Part shown: positions 14,901 through 48,620 of the stretch, piece by piece
How positions within the stretch are numbered: position 1 is the first letter of the stretch
Layout of the letters: each line of letters opens with the position of its first letter
Source of the DNA: Auanema rhodensis
Taxonomy: Eukaryota; Nematoda; Chromadorea; Rhabditida; Rhabditidae
DNA length: 64,000 nt
Direction: 5' to 3'
NCBI GenBank assembly: GCA_964057225.1
Contig: OZ059894.1
Location: 3,410,001 to 3,474,000 of the forward strand
Program-made: the position numbers and the translations under genes
Notes under the pieces: model-generated
Told to the model about the DNA's origin: nothing
Databases searched by the model: none
The model's input: only the letters and a program-made list of their open reading frames with translations

Positions 14901-15783
14901 TTAGATTTCTTTTTTCGAGGCGAAGATGATGGACAATGTTATTCAGCGAAAAAATTAGTTCTTCAGGGTGAAAATCGAGGATATAAGTGTGAACTTATAT
15001 CAGTTGATATCTCGGTGCATTTTTAAGCTAGCGCAAATCTGATAACACAGATCTACGCAGCTTAAAAATCCGCATCGAATGCACTATACTACATTGAGAA
15101 ACGCTTAATATAAAAATTAGTTATGATCGTTTGAAAAATGATGCATTAGTGTATGTTGAGTTTCCATGTACACTCAACATTGCTTCCAAAAACATTTTGA
15201 CAAAAATTTTTTTCGAAAAATTTCAAATTAGTTTAGCAAAAAGTAGATGTTTTTAGATTCCTTTTTTCAAGGCAAAAACGATGGACAATGTTATTCAACG
15301 AAAAAAGTAAATCTTCAGGGTGAAAATCGAGGATACAAGTGTGAACATATATCAGTTGATTTCTCGGTGCATTTTTAAGCTAGCGCAAATCTGATAATAC
15401 AGATCGACGCAGCTTAAAAATCCGCATTGAATGCACTATACTACATTGAGAAAAGCTTAATACAAAAATTAGTTATGATCGTTTGAAAAATGATGCATTA
15501 CTGTATGTTGAGTTTCCATGTACACTCAACATTGCTTCCAAAAACATTTTGACAAAAATTTTCCCGAAAAATTTCTGGATAATTTCACAAAAAGTAGATG
15601 TTTTTAGATTCCTTTTTTCAAGGCGAAGACGACGGACAATGTTATTCAACGTAAAAATTAGTTTTTTAGGGTGAAAATCGAGGATATAGGTGTGAACTTA
15701 TATCAGTTGATATCTTGTTGCATTTTTAAGCTACCGCAAATCTGATAACACAGATCGACGCAGCTTAAAAATCCGCATCGAAT
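11917..15783. repeat. 351-bp satellite block S3 (11 monomers)
   Basis: Begins with CGAATGCACTATAC and ends with CGCATCGAAT, so it is 11 whole monomers plus a repeated CGAAT (3867 bp). The left part repeats as a dimer of about 702 bp three times, alternating TGTATGTTGAG and TGTATATTGAG monomers. The right part, from about 13540, is nearly the same as block S4, 3391 bp away. Confidence 0.96.
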
Positions 15784-15987
15784 AAGGAAAACCTTGACAA
15801 GGAAAACCTTGAGAACTCCACGAGTATTTTCATAGATGAGTCGAGAGATACGCTTTACTCCACCACGACGAGCAAGACGACGGATAGCAGGCTTGTTTAT
15901 ACCTTGGATGTTATCACGGAGAACCTTACGATGGCGTTTGGCTTCTCCCTTTCCAAGACCTTTTCCTCCTTTAACACGTCCAGACAT
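15703..15987 (-). pseudogene. H4: Histone H4, 3'-truncated and fused to satellite (cassette 3)
   Basis: H4 part 15784-15987, Asn53 version with the 15-bp duplication, otherwise as in cassette 2. It is paired with a truncated H3 upstream. Confidence 0.93.
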
Positions 15988-16094
15988 GCTGATCGAGCTG
16001 TGTGTTGAATAGTAACCCTAGCATTTACCTTATATACTAGTGCTGTAGAGGTCACCGCGCAAAAACCCATTGTAATCGCCACCAAGCATATTGG
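15988..16094 (-). promoter_or_regulatory. H4 promoter (cassette 3)
   Basis: TGACCTC-N7-CTAGTATATAA at 16030-16054 on the minus strand. The AT-rich gap behind it (16095-16422) is one base shorter than in the other cassettes, in an A run near 16267, and holds nothing recognisable. Confidence 0.75.
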
Positions 16095-16422
16095 CGCTTA
16101 ATTTTGCTGCTCAATTCTAAAAATGTATTTTTAAATTTCATATAAACGATAAGAATAACATAAACAACTGTTTATTTGCGAACAAACGTAGAATAGAAGC
16201 ATGTGAGGCATTAGATATGATAACTGTTGTTGTTATCAACATGAAAGCATAATTAATGAAATTCATAAAAAAAATGAAGATGGATATGGAATATCAAAGA
16301 CAGGGATTCTCCTTTACATAACAACAAAACATATCATATCAATTAACATTACATAGCAAAAAAAGACAAGACAGACACAGTATTATATTATAAATCATTA
16401 TGAATACATCAAATTTAAGTGT

Positions 16423-16438
16423 GGCCCTGAAGAGGGCC
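16423..16438 (-). terminator. Histone mRNA 3' stem-loop of H3 (cassette 3)
   Basis: GGCCCT-CTTC-AGGGCC, unchanged, behind a truncated H3. Confidence 0.92.
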
Positions 16439-16464
16439 GTTGGGTTATGTAACGTTTCAAGTGC

Positions 16465-19174
<2,710 letters not shown>

Positions 19175-19378
19175 AAGGAAAACCTTGACAAGGAAAACCT
19201 TGAGAACTCCACGAGTATTTTCATAGATGAGTCGAGAGATACGCTTTACTCCACCACGACGAGCAAGACGACGGATAGCAGGCTTGTTTATACCTTGGAT
19301 GTTATCACGGAGAACCTTACGATGGCGTTTGGCTTCTCCCTTTCCAAGACCTTTTCCTCCTTTAACACGTCCAGACAT

Positions 19379-19485
19379 GCTGATCGAGCTGTGTGTTGAA
19401 TAGTAACCCTAGCATTTACCTTATATACTAGTGCTGTAGAGGTCACCGCGCAAAAACCCATTGTAATCGCCACCAAGCATATTGG
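19379..19485 (-). promoter_or_regulatory. H4 promoter (cassette 4)
   Basis: Module at 19421-19445 on the minus strand, CCAAT upstream. The AT-rich remainder 19486-19814 is featureless. Confidence 0.75.
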
Positions 19486-19814
19486 CGCTTAATTTTGCTG
19501 CTCAATTCTAAAAATGTATTTTTAAATTTCATATAAACGATAAGAATAACATAAACAACTGTTTATTTGCGAACAAACGTAGAATAGAAGCATGTGAGGC
19601 ATTAGATATGATAACTGTTGTTGTTATCAACATGAAAGCATAATTAATGAAATTCATAAAAAAAAATGAAGATGGATATGGAATATCAAAGACAGGGATT
19701 CTCCTTTACATAACAACAAAACATATCATATCAATTAACATTACATAGCAAAAAAAGACAAGACAGACACAGTATTATATTATAAATCATTATGAATACA
19801 TCAAATTTAAGTGT

Positions 19815-19830
19815 GGCCCTGAAGAGGGCC
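19815..19830 (-). terminator. Histone mRNA 3' stem-loop of H3 (cassette 4)
   Basis: GGCCCT-CTTC-AGGGCC, 27 nt after the H3 stop. Confidence 0.92.
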
Positions 19831-19856
19831 GTTGGGTTATGTAACGTTTCAAGTGC

Positions 19857-23214
<3,358 letters not shown>

Positions 23215-23543
23215 CGCTTAATTTTGCTGCTCAATTCTAAAAATGTATTTTTAAATTTCATATAAACGATAAGAATAACATAAACAACTGTTTATTTGCG
23301 AACAAACGTAGAATAGAAGCATGTGAGGCATTAGATATGATAACTGTTGTTGTTATCAACATGAAAGCATAATTAATGAAATTCATAAAAAAAAATGAAG
23401 ATGGATATGGAATATCAAAGACAGGGATTCTCCTTTACATAACAACAAAACATATCATATCAATTAACATTACATAGCAAAAAAAGACAAGACAGACACA
23501 GTATTATATTATAAATCATTATGAATACATCAAATTTAAGTGT

Positions 23544-23559
23544 GGCCCTGAAGAGGGCC
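23544..23559 (-). terminator. Histone mRNA 3' stem-loop of H3 (cassette 5)
   Basis: GGCCCT-CTTC-AGGGCC, unchanged. Confidence 0.92.
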
Positions 23560-23585
23560 GTTGGGTTATGTAACGTTTCAAGTGC

Positions 23586-29755
<6,170 letters not shown>

Positions 29756-30084
29756 CGCTTAATTTTGCTGCTCAATTCTAAAAATGTATTTTTAAATTTC
29801 ATATAAACGATAAGAATAACATAAACAACTGTTTATTTGCGAACAAACGTAGAATAGAAGCATGTGAGGCATTAGATATGATAACTGTTGTTGTTATCAA
29901 CATGAAAGCATAATTAATGAAATTCATAAAAAAAAATGAAGATGGATATGGAATATCAAAGACAGGGATTCTCCTTTACATAACAACAAAACATATCATA
30001 TCAATTAACATTACATAGCAAAAAAAGACAAGACAGACACAGTATTATATTATAAATCATTATGAATACATCAAATTTAAGTGT

Positions 30085-30100
30085 GGCCCTGAAGAGGGCC
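30085..30100 (-). terminator. Histone mRNA 3' stem-loop of H3 (cassette 6)
   Basis: GGCCCT-CTTC-AGGGCC, unchanged. Confidence 0.92.
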
Positions 30101-30126
30101 GTTGGGTTATGTAACGTTTCAAGTGC

Positions 30127-36647
<6,521 letters not shown>

Positions 36648-36976
36648 CGCTTAATTTTGCTGCTCAATTCTAAAAATGTATTTTTAAATTTCATATAAAC
36701 GATAAGAATAACATAAACAACTGTTTATTTGCGAACAAACGTAGAATAGAAGCATGTGAGGCATTAGATATGATAACTGTTGTTGTTATCAACATGAAAG
36801 CATAATTAATGAAATTCATAAAAAAAAATGAAGATGGATATGGAATATCAAAGACAGGGATTCTCCTTTACATAACAACAAAACATATCATATCAATTAA
36901 CATTACATAGCAAAAAAAGACAAGACAGACACAGTATTATATTATAAATCATTATGAATACATCAAATTTAAGTGT

Positions 36977-36992
36977 GGCCCTGAAGAGGGCC
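36977..36992 (-). terminator. Histone mRNA 3' stem-loop of H3 (cassette 7)
   Basis: GGCCCT-CTTC-AGGGCC after an intact H3. Confidence 0.93.
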
Positions 36993-37018
36993 GTTGGGTT
37001 ATGTAACGTTTCAAGTGC

Positions 37019-38427
<1,409 letters not shown>

Positions 38428-38557
38428 TGACCTCCCTGGTCCTAGTATATAATGAAGAAAATTCTTCACTTCATCTCCTGGTTTGCGCGCTAACTAACAT
38501 ACAGGTCAGCAAAGGGAGTGGCACAATAACAGTTCATTCGTCAGCGTAAGAATAACC
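38428..38557 (+). promoter_or_regulatory. H2B-like promoter and 5' leader (cassette 7)
   Basis: TGACCTC-N7-CTAGTATATAA at 38428-38452, leader to the ATG at 38558. Sequence as in cassette 2. Confidence 0.7.
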
Positions 38558-41500
38558 ATGCCACCCAAGACATCCGCCAAGGGAGCTGAAGAAACGGAGA
38601 GAAGAAGAAGAGAAATTCCTGAAAGTAAGTTTTTAAGTTTTTAATGTTTAAATAATTCAAATAATTTCGAGTTGAATCAAATGTGTTTATCTATATTTTA
38701 GTTATTATTATTTAAATAAACACAATTCTTATAGTAAAGCTTCTAACCAGAGTTGGGAGAATGGGGGCGTGGTTTGCGCGCTAACTAACATATAGGTCAG
38801 CAAAGGAAGTTGTACAATAACAGTTGATTCGTCAGCGTAGGAATAACCATGCCACCCAAGCCATCCGCCAAGGGAGCTGAAGAGAAAGGAGAGAAGAAGA
38901 AGAGAAATTCCTGAAAGTAAGTTTTTAAGTTTTTAATGTTTAAATAATTCAAATAATTTCAAGTTGAATCAAATGTCTGTATCTATATTTTAGTTATTAT
39001 TATTTAAATATACACAATTCTTATAGTAAAGCTTCTAACCAGAGTTGGGAGAATGGAAGCGTGGTTTGCGTGCTAACTAACATATAGGTCAGCAAAGGGA
39101 GTTGTACAATAACAGTTGATACGTCAGCGTAGGAATAACCATGCCACCCAAGCCATCCGCCAAGGGAGCTGAAGAAGAGAAATTCCAGAAAGTAAGTTTT
39201 TAAGTTTTTAATGTTTAAATAATTCAAATAATTTCGAGTTGAATCAAATGTGTTTATCTATATTTTAGTTATTATTATTTAAATAAACACAATTCTTATA
39301 GTAAAGCTTCTAACCAGAGTTGGGAGAATGGGGGCGTGGTTTGCGCGCTAACTAACATATAGGTCAGCAAAGGAAGTTGTACAATAACAGTTGATTCGTC
39401 AGCGTAGGAATAACCATGCCACCCAAGCCATCCGCCAAGGGAGCTGAAGAGAAAGGAGAGAAGAAGAAGAGAAATTCCTGAAAGTAAGTTTTTAAGTTTT
39501 TAATGTTTAAATAATTCAAATAATTTCAAGTTGAATCAAATGTCTGTATCTATATTTTAGTTATTATTATTTAAATATACACAATTCTTATAGTAAAGCT
39601 TCTAACCAGAGTTGGGAGAATGGAAGCGTGGTTTGCGTGCTAACTAACATATAGGTCAGCAAAGGGAGTTGTACAATAACAGTTGATACGTCAGCGTAGG
39701 AATAACCATGCCACCCAAGCCATCCGCCAAGGGAGCTGAAGAAGAGAAATTCCAGAAAGTAAGTTTATATCAATAGTTTTCATGTAAAACAGCCTTTTAT
39801 GAGGAAATTTAAAGTTTTTAATTTTTAAATAATTCAAATAATTTCAAGTTGAATCAAATGTCTTTATGTATATTTTAGTATATTATTATTCAAGTATACA
39901 CAATTCTTATAGTAAAGCTTCTAACCTGAGTTGGGAGAATGGGGGCGTGGTTTGCGCGCTAACTAACGTATAGGTCAGCAAAGGGAGTTGTACAATAACA
40001 GTTGATTCGTCAGCGTAGGAATAACCATGCCACCCAAGCCATCCGCCAAGGGAGCTGAAGAGAAAGGAGAGAAGAAGAAGAGAAATTCCTGAAAGTGAGT
40101 TTTCAAGTTTTTAATGTTTAAATAATTCAAATAATTTCAAGTTGAATCAAATGTCTTTATCTATATTTTAGTTATTATTATTCAAATATACACAATTCTT
40201 ATAGTAAAGCTTCTAACCAGAGTTGGGAGAATGGGGGCGTGGTTTGCGCGCTAACTATCATATAGGTCAGCAAAGGGAGTTGTACAATAACAGTTGATTC
40301 GTCAGCGTAGGAATAACCATGCCACCCAAGCCATCCGCCAAGGGAGCTGAAGAAGAGAAATTCCAGAAAGTAAGTTTATATCAATAGTTTTCATGTAAAA
40401 CAGCCTTTTATGAGGAAATTTAAAGTTTTTAATGTTTAAATAATTCAAATAATTTCAAGTTGAATCAAATGTCTTTATCTATATTTTAGTATATTATTAT
40501 TTAAATATACACAATTCTTATAGTAAAGCTTCTAACCAGAGTTGGGAGAATGGGGGCGTGGTTTTCGCACTAACTAACATATAGGTCAGCAAAGGGAGTT
40601 GTACAATAACAGTTGATTCGTCAGCGTAGGAATAACCATGCCACCCAAGCCATCCGCCAAGGGAGCTGAAGAGAAAGGAGAGAAGAAGAAGAGAAATTCC
40701 TGAAAGTAAGTTTTTAAGTTTTTAATGTTTAAATAATTCAAATAATTTCAAGTTGAATCAAATGTCTGTATCTATATTTTAGTTATTATTATTTAAATAT
40801 ACACAATTCTTATAGTAAAGCTTCTAACCAGAGTTGGGAGAATGGAAGCGTGGTTTGCGTGCTAACTAACATATAGGTCAGCAAAGGGAGTTGTACAATA
40901 ACAGTTGATACGTCAGCGTAGGAATAACCATGCCACCCAAGCCATCCGCCAAGGGAGCTGAAGAAGAGAAATTCCAGAAAGTAAGTTTATATCAATAGTT
41001 TTCATGTAAAACAGCCTTTTATGAGGAAATTTAAAGTTTTTAATTTTTAAATAATTCAAATAATTTCAAGTTGAATCAAATGTCTTTATGTATATTTTAG
41101 TATATTATTATTCAAGTATACACAATTCTTATAGTAAAGCTTCTAACCAGAGTTGGGAGAATGGGGGCGTGGTTTGCGCGCTAACTAACGTATAGGTCAG
41201 CAAAGGGAGTTGTACAATAACAGTTGATTCGTCAGCGTAGGAATAACCATGCCACCCAAGCCATCCGCCAAGGGAGCTGAAGAGAAAGGAGAGAAGAAGA
41301 AGAGAAATTCCTGAAAGTGAGTTTTCAAGTTTTTAATGTTTAAATAATTCAAATAATTTCAAGTTGAATCAAATGTCTTTATCTATATTTTAGTTATTAT
41401 TATTCAAATATACACAATTCTTATAGTAAAGCTTCTAACCAGAGTTGGGAGAATGGGGGCGTGGTTTGCGCGCTAACTATCATATAGGTCAGCAAAGGGA

Positions 41501-41719
41501 GTTGTACAATAACAGTTGATTCGTCAGCGTAGGAATAACCATGCCACCCAAGCCATCCGCCAAGGGAGCTGAAGAAAAGGAGAGAAGAAGAAGAGAAATT
41601 CCTGAAAGTAAGTTTTTAAGTTTTTAATGTTTAAATAATTCAAATAATTTCAAGTTGATTCAAATGTCTTTATCTATATCTTAGTTATTATTATTTAAAT
41701 ATACATAATTTTTGTAGTA
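38479..41719 (+). repeat. H2B-derived satellite array, 11 units (cassette 7)
   Basis: ATGs at 38558, 38849, 39141, 39416, 39708, 40027, 40319, 40638, 40930, 41249 and 41541. The unit at 39141 is a hybrid: long-type start (GAAGAAGAGAAATTCCAG) joined to the AT-rich part of unit 1 (TTCGAGTTG, AAATAAACAC), giving a unique 275-bp spacing. Units 2 and 3 are then repeated. This accounts for the 567 bp gained over the cassette 2 array. Confidence 0.95.
38558..38644 (+). pseudogene. H2B-like N-terminal fragment, first unit (cassette 7)
   Basis: MPPKTSAKGAEE start, same frame and length as in cassette 2, followed by GTAAGT (38625-38630). It has the Thr5 variant found only in first units, so first units are inherited as a block with the promoter. 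Confidence 0.55.
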
Positions 41720-41830
41720 AAGCTTCTAACCAGAGTTGGGAGAATGGGTAAGGATAAGCTTCTAACCAGAGTTGGGAGAATGGGTAAGGATAAGCTTCTA
41801 ACCAGAGTTGGGAGAATGGGGGAGTGGTTT
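41720..41830. repeat. 36-bp repeat, 3 copies (cassette 7)
   Basis: Same terminal structure as at 11806-11916, ending GTGGTTT before satellite CGAATGCAC. Confidence 0.92.
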
Positions 41831-44800
41831 CGAATGCACTATACCACATTAAGAAACGCTCAATACAAGACTTAGTTATGATCGTTTGAAAAATGATGCA
41901 TTACTGTATGTTGAGTTTCAATGTACACTCAACATTGCTTCCAAAAACATTTTGACAAAAATTTTCCCGGAAAATTTCAAAATAATTTCACGAAAAGTAG
42001 ATGTTTTTAGATTTCTTTTCTCGAGGCGAAGATGATGGACAATGTTATTCAGCGAAAAAATAAACTCTTCAGGGTGAAAATCGAGGATATAAGTGTGAAC
42101 CTATATCAGTTGATATCTCGGTGCATTCTTAAGCTAGCGCAAATCTGATAACACAGATCGACGCAGCTCAAACATCCACATCGAAAGCACTATACTTCAT
42201 TAAGAAATGCTCAATACAAAAATTAGTTATGATCGTTTGGAAAATGATGCATTACTGTATATTGAGTTTCAATGTACACTCAACATTGCTTTCAAAAACA
42301 TTTTGACAAAAATTTTCCCGAAAAATTTCTAAATAATTTCACGAAAAGTAGATGTTTTTAGATTCCTTTATTCAAGGCAAAGACGATGGACAATGTTATT
42401 CAACGAAAAAATTAATTCTTCAGGGTGAAAATCGAGGATATAAGTGTGAACTTATATCAGTTGATATCTCGGTGCATTTTTAAGCTAGCGCAAATCTGAT
42501 AACACAGATCGACGCAGCTTGAAAATCCGCATCGAATGCACTATACTACATTTAAAAACGCTTAATACAAAAATTAGTTATGATCGTTTGAAAAATGATG
42601 CATTACTGTATGTTGAGTTTCAATGTACACTCAACATTGCTTCCAAAAACATTTTGACAAAAATTTTCCCGGAAAATTTCAAAATAATTTCACGAAAAGT
42701 AGATGTTTTTAGATTTCTTTTCTCGAGGCGAAGATGATGGACAATGTTATTCAGCGAAAAAATAAACTCTTCAGGGTGAAAATCGAGGATATAAGTGTGA
42801 ACCTATATCAGTTGATATCTCGGTGCATTCTTAAGCTAGCGCAAATCTGATAACACAGATCGACGCAGCTCAAACATCCACATCGAAAGCACTATACTTC
42901 ATTAAGAAATGCTCAATACAAAAATTAGTTATGATCGTTTGGAAAATGATGCATTACTGTATATTGAGTTTCAATGTACACTCAACATTGCTTTCAAAAA
43001 CATTTTGACAAAAATTTTCCCGAAAAATTTCTAAATAATTTCACGAAAAGTAGATGTTTTTAGATTCCTTTTTTCAAGGCAAAGACGATGGACAATGTTA
43101 TTCAACGAAAAAATTAATTTTTCAGGGTGAAAATCGAGGATATAAGTGTGAACTTATATCAGTTGATATCTCGGTGCATTTTTAAGCTAGCGCAAATCTG
43201 ATAACACAGATCGACGCAGCTTGAAAATCCGCATCGAATGCACTATACTACATTGAAAAACGCTTAATACAAAAATTAGTTATGATCGTTTGGAAAATGA
43301 TGCATTACTGTATATTGAGTTTCAATGTACACTCAACATTGCTTTCAAAAACATTTTGACAAAAATTTTCCCGAAAAATTTCTAAATAATTTCACGAAAA
43401 GTAGATGTTTTTAGATTCCTTTTTTCAAGGCAAAGACGATGGACAATGTTATTCAACGAAAAAATTAATTTTTCAGGGTGAAAATCGAGGATATAAGTGT
43501 GAACTTATATCAGTTGATATCTCGGTGCATTTTTAAGCTAGCGCAAATCTGATAACACAGATCGACGCAGCTTGAAAATCCGCATCGAATGCACTATACT
43601 ACATTGAAAAACGCTTAATACAAAAATTAGTTATGATCGTTTGAAAAATGATGCATTACTGTATGTTGAGTTTCAATGTACACTCAACATTGCTTCCAAA
43701 AACATTTTGACAAAAATTTTCCCGGAAAATTTCAAAATAATTTCACGAAAAGTAGATGTTTTTAGATTTCTTTTCTCGAGGCGAAGATGATGGACAATGT
43801 TATTCAGCGAAAAAATAAACTCTTCAGGGTGAAAATCGAGGATATAAGTGTGAACCTATATCAGTTGATATCTCGGTGCATTCTTAAGCTAGCGCAAATC
43901 TGATAACACAGATCGACGCAGCTCAAACATCCACATCGAAAGCACTATACTTCATTAAGAAATGCTCAATACAAAAATTAGTTATGATCGTTTGGAAAAT
44001 GATGCATTACTGTATATTGAGTTTCAATGTACACTCAACATTGCTTTCAAAAACATTTTGACAAAAATTTTCCCGAAAAATTTCTAAATAATTTCACGAA
44101 AAGTAGATGTTTTTAGATTCCTTTTTTCAAGGCAAAGACGATGGACAATGTTATTCAACGAAAAAATTAATTCTTCAGGGTGAAAATCGAGGATATAAGT
44201 GTGAACTTATATCAGTTGATATCTCGGTGCATTTTTAAGCTAGCGCAAATCTGATAACACAGATCGACGCAGCTTGAAAATCCGCATCGAATGCACTATA
44301 CTACATTGAAAAACGCTTAATACAAAAATTAGTTATGATCGTTTGAAAAATGATGCATTAGTGTATGTTGAGTTTCCATGTACACTCAACATTGCTTCCA
44401 AAAACATTTTGACAAAAATTTTTTCGAAAAATTTCGAAATAATTTAGCAAAAAGTAGATGTTTTTAGATTCCTTTTTTCAAGGCAAAGACGATGGACAAT
44501 GTTATTCAACGAAAAAATTAATTCTTCAGGGTGAAAATCGAGGATATAAGTGTGAACCGATATCAGTTGATATCTCGGTGCATTCTAAAGCTAGCGCAAT
44601 TTTGATAACACAGATCGACGCAGCTCAAAAATCCGCATTGAATGCACTATACTACATTGAGAAACGCTTAATACAAAAATTAGTTATGATCGTTTGAAAA
44701 ATGATGCATTACTGTATGTTGAGTTTCAATGTACACTCAACATTGCTTTCAAAAACATTTTGACAAAAATTTTCCCGAAAAATTTCGAAATAATTTCACG

Positions 44801-46399
44801 AAAAGTAGATGTTTTTAGATTCCTTTTTTCAAGGCAAAGACGATGGACAATGTTATTCAACGAAAAAATTAATTCTTCAGGGTGAAAATCGAGGATATAA
44901 GTGTGAATTTATATCAGTTGATATCTCGGTGCATTTTTAAGCTAGCGCAAATCTGATAACACAGATCGACGCAGCTTGAAAATCCGCATCGAATGCACTA
45001 TACTACATTGAGAAACGGTTAATACAAAAATTAGTTATGATCGTTTGAAAAATGATGCATTACTGTATGTTGAGTTTCAATGTACACTCAACATTGCTTT
45101 CAAAAACATTTTGACAAAAATTTTCCCGAAAAATTTCGAAATAATTTCACGAAAAGTAGATGTTTTTAGATTCCTTTTTTCAAGGCGAAGACGATGGACA
45201 ATGTTATTCAGCGAAAAAATTAACTCTTCAGGGTGAAAATCGAGGATATAAGTGTGAACCGATATCAGTTGATATCTCGGTGCATTTTTAAGCTAGCGCA
45301 AATATGGTAACATAGATCGACGCAGCTTAAAAATCCGCATCGAATGCACTATACTACATTGAGAAAAGCTTTATACAAAAATTAGTTATGATCGTTTGAA
45401 AAATGATGCATTACTGTATGTTGAGTTTCCATGTACACTCAACATTGCTTCCAAAAACATTTTGACAAAAATTTTCCCGGAAAATTTCAAAATAATTTCA
45501 CGAAAAGTAGATGTTTTTAGATTTCTTTTTTCGAGGCGAAGATGATGGACAATGTTATTCAGCGAAAAAATTAGTTCTTCAGGGTGAAAATCGAGGATAT
45601 AAGTGTGAACTTATATCAGTTGATATCTCGGTGCATTTTTAAGCTAGCGCAAATCTGATAACACAGATCGACGCAGCTTAAAAATCCGCATCGAATGCAC
45701 TATACTACATTGAGAAACGCTTAATATAAAAATTAGTTATGATCGTTTGAAAAATGATGCATTAGTGTATGTTGAGTTTCCATGTACACTCAACATTGCT
45801 TCCAAAAACATTTTGACAAAAATTTTTTTCGAAAAATTTCAAATTAGTTTAGCAAAAAGTAGATGTTTTTAGATTCCTTTTTTCAAGGCAAAAACGATGG
45901 ACAATGTTATTCAACGAAAAAAGTAAATCTTCAGGGTGAAAATCGAGGATACAAGTGTGAACATATATCAGTTGATTTCTCGGTGCATTTTTAAGCTAGC
46001 GCAAATCTGATAATACAGATCGACGCAGCTTAAAAATCCGCATTGAATGCACTATACTACATTGAGAAAAGCTTAATACAAAAATTAGTTATGATCGTTT
46101 GAAAAATGATGCATTACTGTATGTTGAGTTTCCATGTACACTCAACATTGCTTCCAAAAACATTTTGACAAAAATTTTCCCGAAAAATTTCTGGATAATT
46201 TCACAAAAAGTAGATGTTTTTAGATTCCTTTTTTCAAGGCGAAGACGACGGACAATGTTATTCAACGTAAAAATTAGTTTTTTAGGGTGAAAATCGAGGA
46301 TATAGGTGTGAACTTATATCAGTTGATATCTTGTTGCATTTTTAAGCTACCGCAAATCTGATAACACAGATCGACGCAGCTTAAAAATCCGCATCGAAT
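41831..46399. repeat. 351-bp satellite block S8 (13 monomers)
   Basis: 13 whole monomers plus CGAAT (4569 bp). Starts like S3, but the TGTATATTGAG monomer is repeated directly around 42900-43600, where a TTAATTTTTCAGG variant (near 43117 and 43468) is duplicated 351 bp apart. Confidence 0.96.
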
Positions 46400-46603
46400 A
46401 AGGAAAACCTTGACAAGGAAAACCTTGAGAACTCCACGAGTATTTTCATAGATGAGTCGAGAGATACGCTTTACTCCACCACGACGAGCAAGACGACGGA
46501 TAGCAGGCTTGTTTATACCTTGGATGTTATCACGGAGAACCTTACGATGGCGTTTGGCTTCTCCCTTTCCAAGACCTTTTCCTCCTTTAACACGTCCAGA
46601 CAT
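46319..46603 (-). pseudogene. H4: Histone H4, 3'-truncated and fused to satellite (cassette 8)
   Basis: H4 part 46400-46603, with the 15-bp duplication and Asn53, as in cassettes 2 to 4 and 9. Confidence 0.93.
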
Positions 46604-46710
46604 GCTGATCGAGCTGTGTGTTGAATAGTAACCCTAGCATTTACCTTATATACTAGTGCTGTAGAGGTCACCGCGCAAAAACCCATTGTAATCGCCACCA
46701 AGCATATTGG
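46604..46710 (-). promoter_or_regulatory. H4 promoter (cassette 8)
   Basis: Module at 46646-46670 on the minus strand. The AT-rich gap 46711-47039 is featureless. Confidence 0.75.
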
Positions 46711-47039
46711 CGCTTAATTTTGCTGCTCAATTCTAAAAATGTATTTTTAAATTTCATATAAACGATAAGAATAACATAAACAACTGTTTATTTGCGAACA
46801 AACGTAGAATAGAAGCATGTGAGGCATTAGATATGATAACTGTTGTTGTTATCAACATGAAAGCATAATTAATGAAATTCATAAAAAAAAATGAAGATGG
46901 ATATGGAATATCAAAGACAGGGATTCTCCTTTACATAACAACAAAACATATCATATCAATTAACATTACATAGCAAAAAAAGACAAGACAGACACAGTAT
47001 TATATTATAAATCATTATGAATACATCAAATTTAAGTGT

Positions 47040-47055
47040 GGCCCTGAAGAGGGCC
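47040..47055 (-). terminator. Histone mRNA 3' stem-loop of H3 (cassette 8)
   Basis: GGCCCT-CTTC-AGGGCC after an intact H3. Confidence 0.93.
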
Positions 47056-47081
47056 GTTGGGTTATGTAACGTTTCAAGTGC

Positions 47082-48490
<1,409 letters not shown>

Positions 48491-48620
48491 TGACCTCCCT
48501 GGTCCTAGTATATAATGAAGAAAATTCTTCACTTCATCTCCTGGTTTGCGCGCTAACTAACATACAGGTCAGCAAAGGGAGTGGCACAATAACAGTTCAT
48601 TCGTCAGCGTAAGAATAACC
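48491..48620 (+). promoter_or_regulatory. H2B-like promoter and 5' leader (cassette 8)
   Basis: TGACCTC-N7-CTAGTATATAA at 48491-48515 on the plus strand, leader to the ATG at 48621. Confidence 0.7.

Noticed and set aside
39021-39227. Minus-strand frames through H2B-derived units (also 48792 and 53965)
   Set aside because: They appear only where unit length or a base change removes a stop, so they are chance products of the array.
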